Origin: Helichrysum umbraculigerum
Taxonomy: Eukaryota > Streptophyta > Magnoliopsida > Asterales > Asteraceae
Direction of reading: 5' to 3'
Assembly: GCA_949592205.1 (NCBI GenBank)
Contig: CATIUR010000001.1
Span: 19,545,501-19,609,500 of the forward strand
DNA: 64,000 nt
Shown here: in pieces, positions 1 to 9,590 of the stretch
How positions within the stretch are numbered: position 1 is the stretch's first letter
How the letters are laid out: each line of letters opens with the position of its first letter
The notes under the pieces: generated by a model
What the model was told of the DNA's origin: nothing
The model's input: the letters and a program-made list of their open reading frames with translations, nothing else
The model's database searches: none
Position numbers and translations under genes: made by a program

Positions 1-2
1 TT

Positions 3-728
3 GACTTCGGTACTTCTTGGGAAAATCATTTACCGTTGTGCGAGTTCTCGTACAATAACAGTTACCATACCAGCATAAAGGCTGCACCCTTCGAGGCACT
101 TTACGGGCGTAAGTGCCGATCACCTATCTGTTGGACTGAGTTAGGAGATTCCCAACTCACGGGTCCAGATATTATTCATGAAACTACTGAGAAAATCATC
201 GGTATTCAAAACCGGCTGAAAGCCGTACGTGATCGTCAGAAAAGCTATGCTGACGTGAGACGCAAACACCTTGAGTTCCAGGTAGGGGACAAGGTACTTC
301 TCAAAGTGGCACCGTGGAAGGGTGTCATCCGATTCGGAAAGCGAGGCAAACTAAATCCTAGATACATCGGACCATTCGAAATCCTGGAAAGGATTGGTCC
401 AGTGGCATACCGCCTGCAACTTCCTGCTGAACTTAGCAGCGTACACAACACATTCCACATTTCTAACTTGAAGAAATGTCTGTCTGACGAGACACTGATT
501 ATACCGCTCGACGAAATTCAAATCGATGATAAACTTCATTTTGTCGAGGAACCTATGGAAATCATGGACCGTGAGGTCAAACGATTGAAACAGAGTCGTA
601 TTCCCATCGTAAAAGTCAGGTGGAATTCTAGACGTGGTCCTGAATTCACCTGGGAACGGGAAGACCAAATGCGACAGAAATACCCACATCTCTTCCCAGA
701 CAACGCACCGTCCGTGCACTCAAGCTAA
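3..728 (+). pseudogene. Ty3/gypsy integrase C-terminus plus chromodomain, array unit 0 (partial)
   Basis: The frame is open from the window edge to a TAA at 726-728. The protein contains the end of the integrase core, a GPF/Y-type module (GPFEILERIGPVAYRLQLP) and a C-terminal chromodomain-like segment (DREVKRLKQSRIPIVKVRWN through TWEREDQMRQKYPHLF). This places the element among chromoviruses of the Tekay/Del type. It is truncated at the left by the window. A polypurine tract (751-761) and an LTR start (762) follow. It is a fragment of the tandem array, not a gene by itself. Confidence 0.85.
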
Positions 729-761
729 TTTCGGGACGAAATTTCTTTAACAAGGGGAGAA

Positions 762-1833
762 TGTAACACCTGCTAAATTAGGATAATTAATTATGCCTAA
801 TTAATTGTAACTAGATGTAATTAGTATGTAATATGACTAATTGCAGACTCTATTTGTATATATATAAGGTGATTTATATATATGTGTGTACTTACGCGAT
901 TTGGATGAATCGTACGAATTAACCGGACGGAGTCCGACACAGTTATTTGGACGTTGGTGACAGAAATTTACTTAAATAATAAGAACGTATTTTGTTATAT
1001 AAAATACGCAACTGAACGAACATTATTTACATATTATTGCGACGACATTTAAATAACGCAACAAAACGTAATAAACGCGAATTAATAATTTAAATACTTC
1101 GACAAATGTTTTTATTATTAATTTCAAGGTATTTTTATTTAAATACTCCAGTTACGTTTTAAAAATATAAACGTTTGGTTAAATATTAAAAACTAGTGAT
1201 TAAACGATTAGGACACGGAGTCAACACTGTGCTTTGGGGAGTATTTCCCCCTCCTTCCTTGATGGATCAGCCAACCCCACCCCCATACCCACTTCTTTTC
1301 TTTCAATTTCATTATCACTAAACACACACACAAACCAAAAACTCTCTCAACTCAAATCTACACCAAATTTTCGGAATACAAACCGACCCACGAAATTTAC
1401 ATATTCGGAATCACCATCACGAGTGGAGCAAGAATATCAAGATCGTTTTCATCATTTCATTCTCGATTTAGCTCGATTTGCAAAAGTAAGAAAATTCTAA
1501 AATCTTAGATCTATTCAATTTGGTGTAATGTTTTGATGTTTTGATGTGTACACAACATAGTTATAACCTAATACTAGAAGAAAACCCGATTTTATAGCTC
1601 AAAAATGGGTTAGATTTGCGTTTTTGGTCGGAAAATCACGAAAACCGAAAGTTTCTGGGCTGGTGTTCATACGTGCGACACAAGCCTTGTGTCGCATAAA
1701 CCCATTTGTGTCGCACCTTGTGTCGCACCAACCTTTAGTGTCGTAATCTTTGCGACACAATATTGTGTCGCACTCTATGTCGCATATTATGTCGTATTTC
1801 CATACGACACAACCACTATGTCGCTATTAAATT
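762..1833 (+). repeat. Truncated LTR (5' 1,072 bp), array unit 1
   Basis: It begins TGTAACACC directly after the polypurine tract and is nearly identical to the first part of the full 5' LTR at 5728. It stops inside the palindromic GTCGCA array and continues into pol at the TT shared by both sequences. It has diagnostic variants shared with the LTR at 3245 but not with the full element's LTRs: TTAGGAT where 5728 and 14042 read TTATGAT, AATATGACT where they read AATAGGACT, and about 13 bp less in the GTCGCA array. Confidence 0.88.
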
Positions 1834-3211
1834 GGATAAACAATTCGAAATCAAACCCGATGGAACTCGATACTTCTCTAATCGGGTGTGGTTACCCAAA
1901 TTTGGAAACTTGCGAGAGTTGGTGATGGCTGAAGCTCACAAATCTCGATACTCTATACATCCTGGTTCTGACAAGATGTATCACGACGTCAAAGGGTTGT
2001 ATTGGTGGCCTAACATGAAAGCTGACATTGCCTTGTACGTCAGTAAATGCCTAACCTGTTCCAAAGTCAAGGCCGAACACCAAAGACCCTCAGGGTTACT
2101 TCAACAACCTGAAATTCCTCAATGGAAATGGGAACAGATTACCATGGACTTCATTACCAAACTACCAAAAACTTAGTGTGGTTGCGATACCATTTGGGTG
2201 ATCGTGGACCGTCTCACGAAATCTGCTCATTTTCTGGCCATCAAGGAAACCGACAAGATGGAGCGTCTGACTCGCATCTACGTCAAAGAAATCATCTCGC
2301 GACACGGTGTACCTATCTCGATCATCTCGGATAGGGACAGCCGTTTCACTTCTAACTTTTGGCAATCACTACAGAAATCTCTTGGTACTCGTCTGGATAT
2401 GAGTACTGCTTATCACCCGCAAACCGATGGCCAAAGCGAGCGAACTATTCAAACACTGGAGGATATGCTACGAGCCTGCGTAGTTGACTTCGGTACTTCT
2501 TGGGAAAATCATTTACCGTTGTGCGAGTTCTCGTACAATAACAGTTACCATACCAGCATAAAGGCTGCACCCTTCGAGGCACTTTACGGGCGTAAGTGCC
2601 GATCACCTATCTGTTGGACTGAGTTAGGAGATTCCCAACTCACGGGTCCAGATATTATTCATGAAACTACTGAGAAAATCATCGGTATTCAAAACCGGCT
2701 GAAAGCCGCACGTGATCGTCAGAAAAGCTATGCTGACGTGAGACGCAAACACCTTGAGTTCCAGGTAGGGGACAAGGTACTTCTCAAAGTGGCACCGTGG
2801 AAGGGTGTCATCCGATTCGGAAAGCGAGGCAAACTAAATCCTAGATACATCGGACCATTCGAAATCCTGGAAAGGATTGGTCCAGTGGCATACCGCCTGC
2901 AACTTCCTGCTGAACTTAGCAGCGTACACAACACATTCCACATTTCTAACTTGAAGAAATGTCTGTCTGACGAGACACTGATTATACCGCTCGACGAAAT
3001 TCAAATCGATGATAAACTTCATTTTGTCGAGGAACCTATGGAAATCATGGACCGTGAGGTCAAACGATTGAAACAGAGTCGTATTCCCATCGTAAAAGTT
3101 AGGTGGAATTCTAGACGTGGTCCTGAATTCACCTGGGAACGGGAAGACCAAATGCGACAGAAATACCCACATCTCTTCCCAGACAACGCACCGTCCGTGC
3201 ACTCAAGCTAA
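1834..3211 (+). pseudogene. Integrase-chromodomain fragment, array unit 1
   Basis: This segment corresponds to the last third of the Tekay pol. It contains the H2C2 integrase zinc-binding region (HPGSDKMYHD through KCLTCSKV), the D/D/E core (MDFITKLPK, ISDRDSRFTSNFW, SERTIQTLED), the GPF/Y module and the chromodomain. An in-frame TAG at 2174-2176 splits it just after KLPKT; the second half (2198-3211) stays in the same frame. The first ORF (from 1763) begins in LTR-derived sequence, so about the first 24 residues are not pol. It has no gag, protease or RT of its own and is presumably non-functional. Confidence 0.85.
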
Positions 3212-3244
3212 TTTCGGGACGAAATTTCTTTAACAAGGGGAGAA

Positions 3245-4316
3245 TGTAACACCTGCTAAATTAGGATAATTAATTATGCCTAATTAATTGTAACTAGATG
3301 TAATTAGTATGTAATATGACTAATTGCAGACTCTATTTGTATATATATAAGGTGATTTATATATATGTGTGTACTTACGCGATTTGGATGAATCGTACGA
3401 ATTAACCGGACGGAGTCCGACACAGTTATTTGGACGTTGGTGACAGAAATTTACTTAAATAATAAGAACGTATTTTGTTATATAAAATACGCAACTGAAC
3501 GAACATTATTTACATATTATTGCGACGACATTTAAATAACGCAACAAAACGTAATAAACGCGAATTAATAATTTAAATACTTCGACAAATGTTTTTATTA
3601 TTAATTTCAAGGTATTTTTATTTAAATACTCCAGTTACGTTTTAAAAATATAAACGTTTGGTTAAATATTAAAAACTAGTGATTAAACGATTAGGACACG
3701 GAGTCAACACTGTGCTTTGGGGAGTATTTCCCCCTCCTTCCTTGATGGATCAGCCAACCCCACCCCCATACCCACTTCTTTTCTTTCAATTTCATTATCA
3801 CTAAACACACACACAAACCAAAAACTCTCTCAACTCAAATCTACACCAAATTTTCGGAATACAAACCGACCCACGAAATTTACATATTCGGAATCACCAT
3901 CACGAGTGGAGCAAGAATATCAAGATCGTTTTCATCATTTCATTCTCGATTTAGCTCGATTTGCAAAAGTAAGAAAATTCTAAAATCTTAGATCTATTCA
4001 ATTTGGTGTAATGTTTTGATGTTTTGATGTGTACACAACATAGTTATAACCTAATACTAGAAGAAAACCCGATTTTATAGCTCAAAAATGGGTTAGATTT
4101 GCGTTTTTGGTCGGAAAATCACGAAAACCGAAAGTTTCTGGGCTGGTGTTCATACGTGCGACACAAGCCTTGTGTCGCATAAACCCATTTGTGTCGCACC
4201 TTGTGTCGCACCAACCTTTAGTGTCGTAATCTTTGCGACACAATATTGTGTCGCACTCTATGTCGCATATTATGTCGTATTTCCATACGACACAACCACT
4301 ATGTCGCTATTAAATT
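3245..4316 (+). repeat. Truncated LTR (5' 1,072 bp), array unit 2
   Basis: It starts with TGTAACACC at 3245, exactly 2,483 bp after the copy at 762, and is virtually identical to it. It has the same truncation point and the same shortened GTCGCA array. It joins pol at the same TT (4315-4316). Confidence 0.88.
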
Positions 4317-5694
4317 GGATAAACAATTCGAAATCAAACCCGATGGAACTGGATACTTCTCTAATCGGGTGTGGTTACCCAAATTTGGAAACTTGCGAGA
4401 GTTGGTGATGGCTGAAGCTCACAAATCTCGATACTCTATACATCCTGGTTCTGACAAGATGTATCACGACGTCAAAGGGTTGTATTGGTGGCCTAACATG
4501 AAAGCTGACATTGCCTTGTACGTCAGTAAATGCCTAACCTGTTCCAAAGTCAAGGCCGAACACCAAAGACCCTCAGGGTTACTTCAACAACCTGAAATTC
4601 CTCAATGGAAATGGGAACAGATTACCATGGACTTCATTACCAAACTACCAAAAACTTAGTGTGGTTGCGATACCATTTGGGTGATCGTGGACCGTCTCAC
4701 GAAATCTGCTCATTTTCTGGCCATCAAGGAAACCGACAAGATGGAGCGTCTGACTCGCATCTACGTCAAAGAAATCATCTCGCGACACGGTGTACCTATC
4801 TCGATCATCTCGGATAGGGACAGCCGTTTCACTTCTAACTTTTGGCAATCACTACAGAAATCTCTTGGTACTCGTCTGGATATGAGTACTGCTTATCACC
4901 CGCAAACCGATGGCCAAAGCGAGCGAACTATTCAAACACTGGAGGATATGCTACGAGCCTGCGTAGTTGACTTCGGTACTTCTTGGGAAAATCATTTACC
5001 GTTGTGCGAGTTCTCGTACAATAACAGTTACCATACCAGCATAAAGGCTGCACCCTTCGAGGCACTTTACGGGCGTAAGTGCCGATCACCTATCTGTTGG
5101 ACTGAGTTAGGAGATTCCCAACTCACGGGTCCAGATATTATTCATGAAACTACTGAGAAAATCATCGGTATTCAAAACCGGCTGAAAGCCGCACGTGATC
5201 GTCAGAAAAGCTATGCTGACGTGAGACGCAAACACCTTGAGTTCCAGGTAGGGGACAAGGTACTTCTCAAAGTGGCACCGTGGAAGGGTGTCATCCGATT
5301 CGGAAAGCGAGGCAAACTAAATCCTAGATACATCGGACCATTCGAAATCCTGGAAAGGATTGGTCCAGTGGCATACCGCCTGCAACTTCCTGCTGAACTT
5401 AGCAGCGTACACAACACATTCCACATTTCTAACTTGAAGAAATGTCTGTCTGACGAGACACTGATTATACCGCTCGACGAAATTCAAATCGATGATAAAC
5501 TTCATTTTGTCGAGGAACCTATGGAAATCATGGACCGTGAGGTCAAACGATTGAAACAGAGTCGTATTCCCATCGTAAAAGTCAGGTGGAATTTTAGACG
5601 TGGTCCTGAATTCACCTGGGAACGGGAAGACCAAATGCGACAGAAATACCCACATCTCTTCCCAGACAACGCACCGTCCGTGCACTCAAGCTAA
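4317..5694 (+). pseudogene. Integrase-chromodomain fragment, array unit 2
   Basis: This is a near-identical copy of the unit-1 segment, with the same TAG (4657-4659) splitting the integrase core and an ORF resuming in frame at 4681. Single-base differences from unit 1 include GGATACTTC for CGATACTTC near 4350 (R to G) and TTTTAGACG for TTCTAGACG near 5593 (S to F). The variant TTTTGGGAC near 5695 and the LTR variants after 5728 suggest that the switch from array to full element lies close to the polypurine tract (about 5690-5728). Confidence 0.85.
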
Positions 5695-5820
5695 TTTTGG
5701 GACGAAATTTCTTTAACAAGGGGAGAATGTAACACCTGCTAAATTATGATAATTAATTATGCCTAATTAATTGTAACTAGATGTAATTAGTATGTAATAG
5801 GACTAATTGCAGACTCTATT

Positions 5821-5834
5821 TGTATATATATAAG
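5821..5834 (+). promoter_or_regulatory. Possible LTR U3 TATA element
   Basis: The run GTATATATATAAGG lies about 95 bp inside the LTR and is conserved in every LTR copy of the family here (near 856, 3339 and 14136). It is the most TATA-like site in the first 300 bp. Start-site use is not known. Confidence 0.3.
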
Positions 5835-6450
5835 GTGATTTATATATATGTGTGTACTTACGCGATTTGGATGAATCGTACGAATTAACCGGACGGAGTC
5901 CGACATAGTTATTTGGACGTTGGTGACAGAAATTTACTTAAATAATAAGAACGTATTTTGTTATATAAAATACACAACTGAACGAACATTATTTACATAT
6001 TATTGCGATGACATTTAAATAATGCAACAAAACGTAATAAACGCGAATTAATAATTTAAATACTTCGACAAATGTTTTTATTATTAATTTCAAGGTATTT
6101 TTATTTAAATACTCCAGTTACGTTTTAAAAATATAAACGTTTGGTTAAATATTAAAAACTAGTGATTAAACGATTAGGACACGGAGTCAACACTGTGCTT
6201 TGGGGAGTATTTCCCCCTCCTTCCTTGATGGATCAGCCAACCCCACCCCCATACCCACTTCTTTTCTTTCAATTTCATTATCACTAAACACACACACAAA
6301 CCAAAAACTCTCTCAACTCAAATCTACACCAAATTTTCGGAATACAAACCGACCCACGAAATTTACATATTCGGAATCACCATCACGAGTGGAGCAAGAA
6401 TATCAAGATCGTTTTCATCATTTCATCCTCGATTTAGCTCGATTTGCAAA

Positions 6451-6742
6451 GGGATTAGGGTCTGGAAATGTAACAAACTTTGACCAAATCTCTATTGTGT
6501 GTACCCAACTTACGTATACTAATTTTAATGCAACCAACTTTCCAAAATGGTGTTTTTGATGTAACTTAATGACGTGTCGCGCGTATGGCATGCCACGTGG
6601 CGTATGGAGAGAGCGACATGTCACCAAGTTACATCAAAAACATAATTTTCGAAAGTTGGTTGCATTAAAATTAGCATACGTAAGTTGGGTACACACAATA
6701 GAGATTTGGTACAAGTTAGTTGCATTTCCAGGTACTAATCCC
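6451..6742. mobile_element. Mutator-like foldback MITE inserted in the 5' LTR
   Basis: This 292-bp insertion is absent from the other LTR copies at this point. It is flanked by a perfect 9-bp duplication, ATTTGCAAA (6442-6450 and 6743-6751). Its ends are long imperfect inverted repeats of about 100 bp, beginning GGGATTAGGGTCTGGAAATG on the left and ending CCAGGTACTAATCCC on the right. A 9-bp TSD with long terminal repeats is typical of Mutator-superfamily MITEs. It has no coding capacity. It inserted after the retrotransposon did. Confidence 0.9.
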
Positions 6743-6940
6743 ATTTGCAAAAGTAAGAAAATTCTAAAATCTTAGATCTATTCAATTTGGTGTAATGTTT
6801 TGATGTTTTGATGTGTACACAACATAGTTATAACCTAATACTAGAAGAAAACACGATTTTATAGCTCAAAAATGGGTTAGATTTGCGTTTTTGGTCGGAA
6901 AATCACGAAAACTGAAAGTTTCTGGGCTGGTGTTCATACG

Positions 6941-7235
6941 TGCGACACAAGCCTTGTGTCGCACACTGTGTCGCATAAACCCATTTGTGTCGCACCTTGT
7001 GTCGCACCAACCTTTAGTGTCGTAATCTTTGCGACACAATATTGTGTCGCACTCTATGTCGCATATTATGTCGTATTTCCATACGACACAACCACTATGT
7101 CGCTATTAAATTAGCATTTCGCATTTGATGCGACACAATCCTTGTGTCGTATCCTTGTGTCGCATGAAGTCTGCGACACAACCCTTGTGTCGCATGACAA
7201 ACTTTAGTGTCGCATTTTGTGTCGTAAAACACAGC
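6941..7235. repeat. Palindromic GTCGCA motif array within the LTR
   Basis: About a dozen copies of TTGTGTCGCA or its reverse complement TGCGACACAA are packed into 295 bp. Several form perfect inverted pairs, for example TGCGACACAA followed at once by TATTGTGTCGCA near 7030, and GTGCGACACAAG-CC-TTGTGTCGCAC near 6940. Equivalent arrays lie at 1674-1826, 4157-4309 and 14953-15240 with small copy-number differences. The motif is CpG-rich in otherwise AT-rich DNA. Its function is unknown. Confidence 0.85.
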
Positions 7236-8466
7236 AGATTTACAATTTAATTCCAAGTTAAGTGTTAGACATTTGGGACTTCAAACGATTATGCAATATA
7301 ACATTTAAGGGACATTGAGACATATTTTTCAAGCCTAACACTTCAAACAAACATACATATGTCGGGATTAACACTTCAACTAAATCACCAACGGGCCAAA
7401 CATACTTTTCAACAAACAAACAATTACAAACATACGGACAAACATTGGATATACTAGTTGTGTACAACTAGACGAAACGTCTCACGAGACACTTACTCAC
7501 ATAACTTCATATGATTAGGCATTTGAAGGTTACGGGTTCGGAGAACCTACTTGCTATATTTACTACTTGCTATTTGCTACGGCTTATTACCAGACTCAGG
7601 TGAGTCTTACAGCCCCACTTTTACTGTTTTATCTTATTGGGGGAGAAACATGCTACTACTTTTCCTTGAACACAAGTACTAAAACTATTTACTATACCAA
7701 ACGGAATTGCATGAGTTGTTTACTATTTACAGAAGTCTCTCCATCATATATCGTTAGTTATGGACTTAAGCGCGAACACTAGTTAATGGATCCATTAGGG
7801 AAATGACCCTCCCCGCCCGGGGTAGTAGCGCTACCACGAACCGTTCTGTATAAACGGGCGACTATTATTCGTTACATATGCTTGCTCAGTTACGAGCATG
7901 TCACGGGAGCAACTTATTACTTACGGGTTAAGCTTCGATTATGAGCCTCATGGCAACGGTATAAACTTTCTTACTTACATTTGCTGGATTGCAATTACTG
8001 GTTTTACGATTTCTGGATTGAAATTGCTGATTTTACGCCTGCGGGCATTACTGATGAAATCTCGTGTTCAAAGCTAATATTACTTACAAACCTGTGAGAT
8101 TCATCAACCTTTTGGTTGACTCTTTTTAGCATGTTTTCTCAGGTACTCGGATGGAGTAGGATTACTCCAGGATTTTAGCTAGAGTCGCATGATTTCAACA
8201 CAACTGCATTAACGGAGATTCTTAGCATTATCTTTTGTATATTTTGATTATGTAATAGAATCTCCCGCTATACGCGCGGACTCTAGGAAATTACATTTTT
8301 GTATACGAAAACACTAAGTTTTCAAACAATATATCTATGGAATGTAACTAATTTACAAACGTTGCATATAGATGTCGTTTACTTTATCTTTGTGCTGTGA
8401 TATTTGATTAGTAACACCCCAAACTATGCTTCCGCAAACCAGTGAATTTCGGGGGTGTTACAGATT

Positions 8467-8480
8467 GGTATCAGAGCCTA
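8467..8480 (+). other. Primer-binding site, initiator Met-tRNA type
   Basis: TGGTATCAGAGCCT begins three bases after the 5' LTR end. TGGTATCAGAGC is the usual plant LTR-retrotransposon PBS complementary to the 3' end of initiator methionine tRNA. Confidence 0.88.
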
Positions 8481-8784
8481 AGGTTATAGTGAACTAGGTT
8501 GCATTTAGTGGGCCTAGACTATGACCGTTAGGCAGTATTTTCTTATTAGACATGACTGGTTCAGGAATTACAGCATACGACTTTAATTTAACATAGCCTG
8601 ATCAACTATGTACAATTAAGGAAAGATGATGTAAGGTCTGAAACGATTATGTTGAACGGGGATACATTAGTTGACTCTGACCACGAGAGAACCGGACCAT
8701 TACATGATACGTGCTAGACACTAGGCTTGATTTTATATACTTGAATATATATTAGCCTCGCCTTACTTACACTCTGCCACAGGA

Positions 8785-9297
8785 ATGGCAAACACACCAC
8801 CTAGTCCGTCACACTCTCACACATATGGGTCACGGAACCCACGAGTAGCCAGGAGGAACACAAGGTCACCTCGAACCAGCCCCTATCCTGTTCATGACTC
8901 TCAGAACTTGGCACATCTCACGGTATGAGTGTTGGCTACCCAATTCCACCGTCAGGAACAAAGGCTCGAAAGTCTTGAACGGGAACAACACCGAATGACC
9001 TACCTGCTTCGCCAAGCACTTGATCACATATCCCAACTCCAGCGAGAACAAGAGGATACCAACCTCTCTGTAAGCATAATTCAGGATTCAATGACCGCCG
9101 AATTAGGTGCGGATGAACTTGTAAGAAACCGACTAGAGGAATGTGAATAGCGTTCACAGGAGACTGAGGATCACTCTCGAACACTAGCACAACGACTGTC
9201 CTTGGTGGAAGACAACGCCAGGCAAACCAACCGACTAGCAGAAACTGTGGACCGCCTTGTCGCGCTGATGGAACAAATTAATCTACATGAAGACTAG
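8785..9297 (+). pseudogene. Pre-gag coiled-coil ORF (ORF0), two internal stops
   Basis: This is a 170-codon frame between PBS and gag, starting MANTPPSPSHSH and ending with TAG at 9295-9297. The first 45 residues are basic and P/S-rich. The rest is a heptad-like helical region rich in Q, E, R and L (QFHRQEQRLESLEREQHRM; LRQALDHISQLQREQED; TNRLAETVDRLVALMEQI). Two in-frame stops interrupt it: TGA at 8926-8928 and TAG at 9148-9150. Both are one C-to-T change away from CGA and CAG. The frame is otherwise continuous, so it probably once encoded a small coiled-coil protein upstream of Gag. I do not recognise a named family; a structural or Gag-accessory role is inference. Confidence 0.6.
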
Positions 9298-9590
9298 TGT
9301 AGTCTTTGTCTTGTAATCTATCTCGTAATCTATCTCGTAATCTAATGACTATCTAGCGCTACTCTATAAACTAGTCGGATGTAACAATTCCCGACACCTT
9401 TTGTAATATCTCTGTAGGATGTAACCTTTGAACTCACATTATCTATCAAATATTCCTTGTTATTTCAACTCACATTAATTGTCATTTTCCATGTTGATGT
9501 TATGTATTACTGCTTTTATACATGTACATCTGTGACAATTACAAGTTCCTACAAAATCTCATGTATCTTCATTTTTTTTATTGAAGAATC

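Larger units (their letters stand above)
1..5727 (+). repeat. Tandem array of LTR-pol fragment units, 2,483-bp period
   Basis: Two complete units (762-3244 and 3245-5727) and the end of a third (1-761) lie head to tail. Each unit is the first 1,072 bp of a Tekay-type LTR fused to the last 1.4 kb of the same family's pol gene (integrase and chromodomain). The LTR-to-pol junctions at 1832-1833 and 4315-4316 are identical and share a 2-bp TT between the two parents. Both complete pol segments carry the same in-frame TAG (2174-2176, 4657-4659), absent from the full element on the right, so the unit was amplified after it formed and mutated. The array runs directly into the 5' LTR of the full element at 5728. 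Its left end lies outside the window. Confidence 0.9.
5728..8463 (+). repeat. 5' LTR of the Tekay-like element
   Basis: The LTR is 2,736 bp; without the nested 292-bp MITE and its 9-bp TSD it is 2,435 bp, close to the 2,431-bp 3' LTR. It starts TGTAACACC and ends GGTGTTACA. The last 55 bp contain an inner copy of the inverted end (TAACACCCC, then GGGGGTGTTA), giving a stem-loop at the 3' border. A TATA-like run at 5822-5833 is a plausible U3 promoter. A palindromic GTCGCA array occupies about 6941-7235. Confidence 0.92.

Noticed and set aside
1234..1500. 88-codon ORF in the LTR, repeated at 3717, 6200 and 14514
   Set aside because: Repeated by LTR duplication. Composition is S/T/N low complexity in the presumed untranslated LTR, and it lacks an independent coding signal.
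6941..7235. CRISPR-like array of regularly repeated GTGTCGCA motifs
   Set aside because: Spacing is irregular, motifs occur in both orientations, there are no unique spacers of constant length, and the sequence is inside a plant LTR.
7258..7467. Minus-strand 69-codon ORF in the LTR, also at 15271-15480
   Set aside because: It is conserved only because both LTR copies are near-identical. No recognisable domain.
8467..8480. tRNA-like sequence TGGTATCAGAGCCT (also at 37437)
   Set aside because: It is the retrotransposon primer-binding site. No cloverleaf can be formed with the neighbouring sequence.
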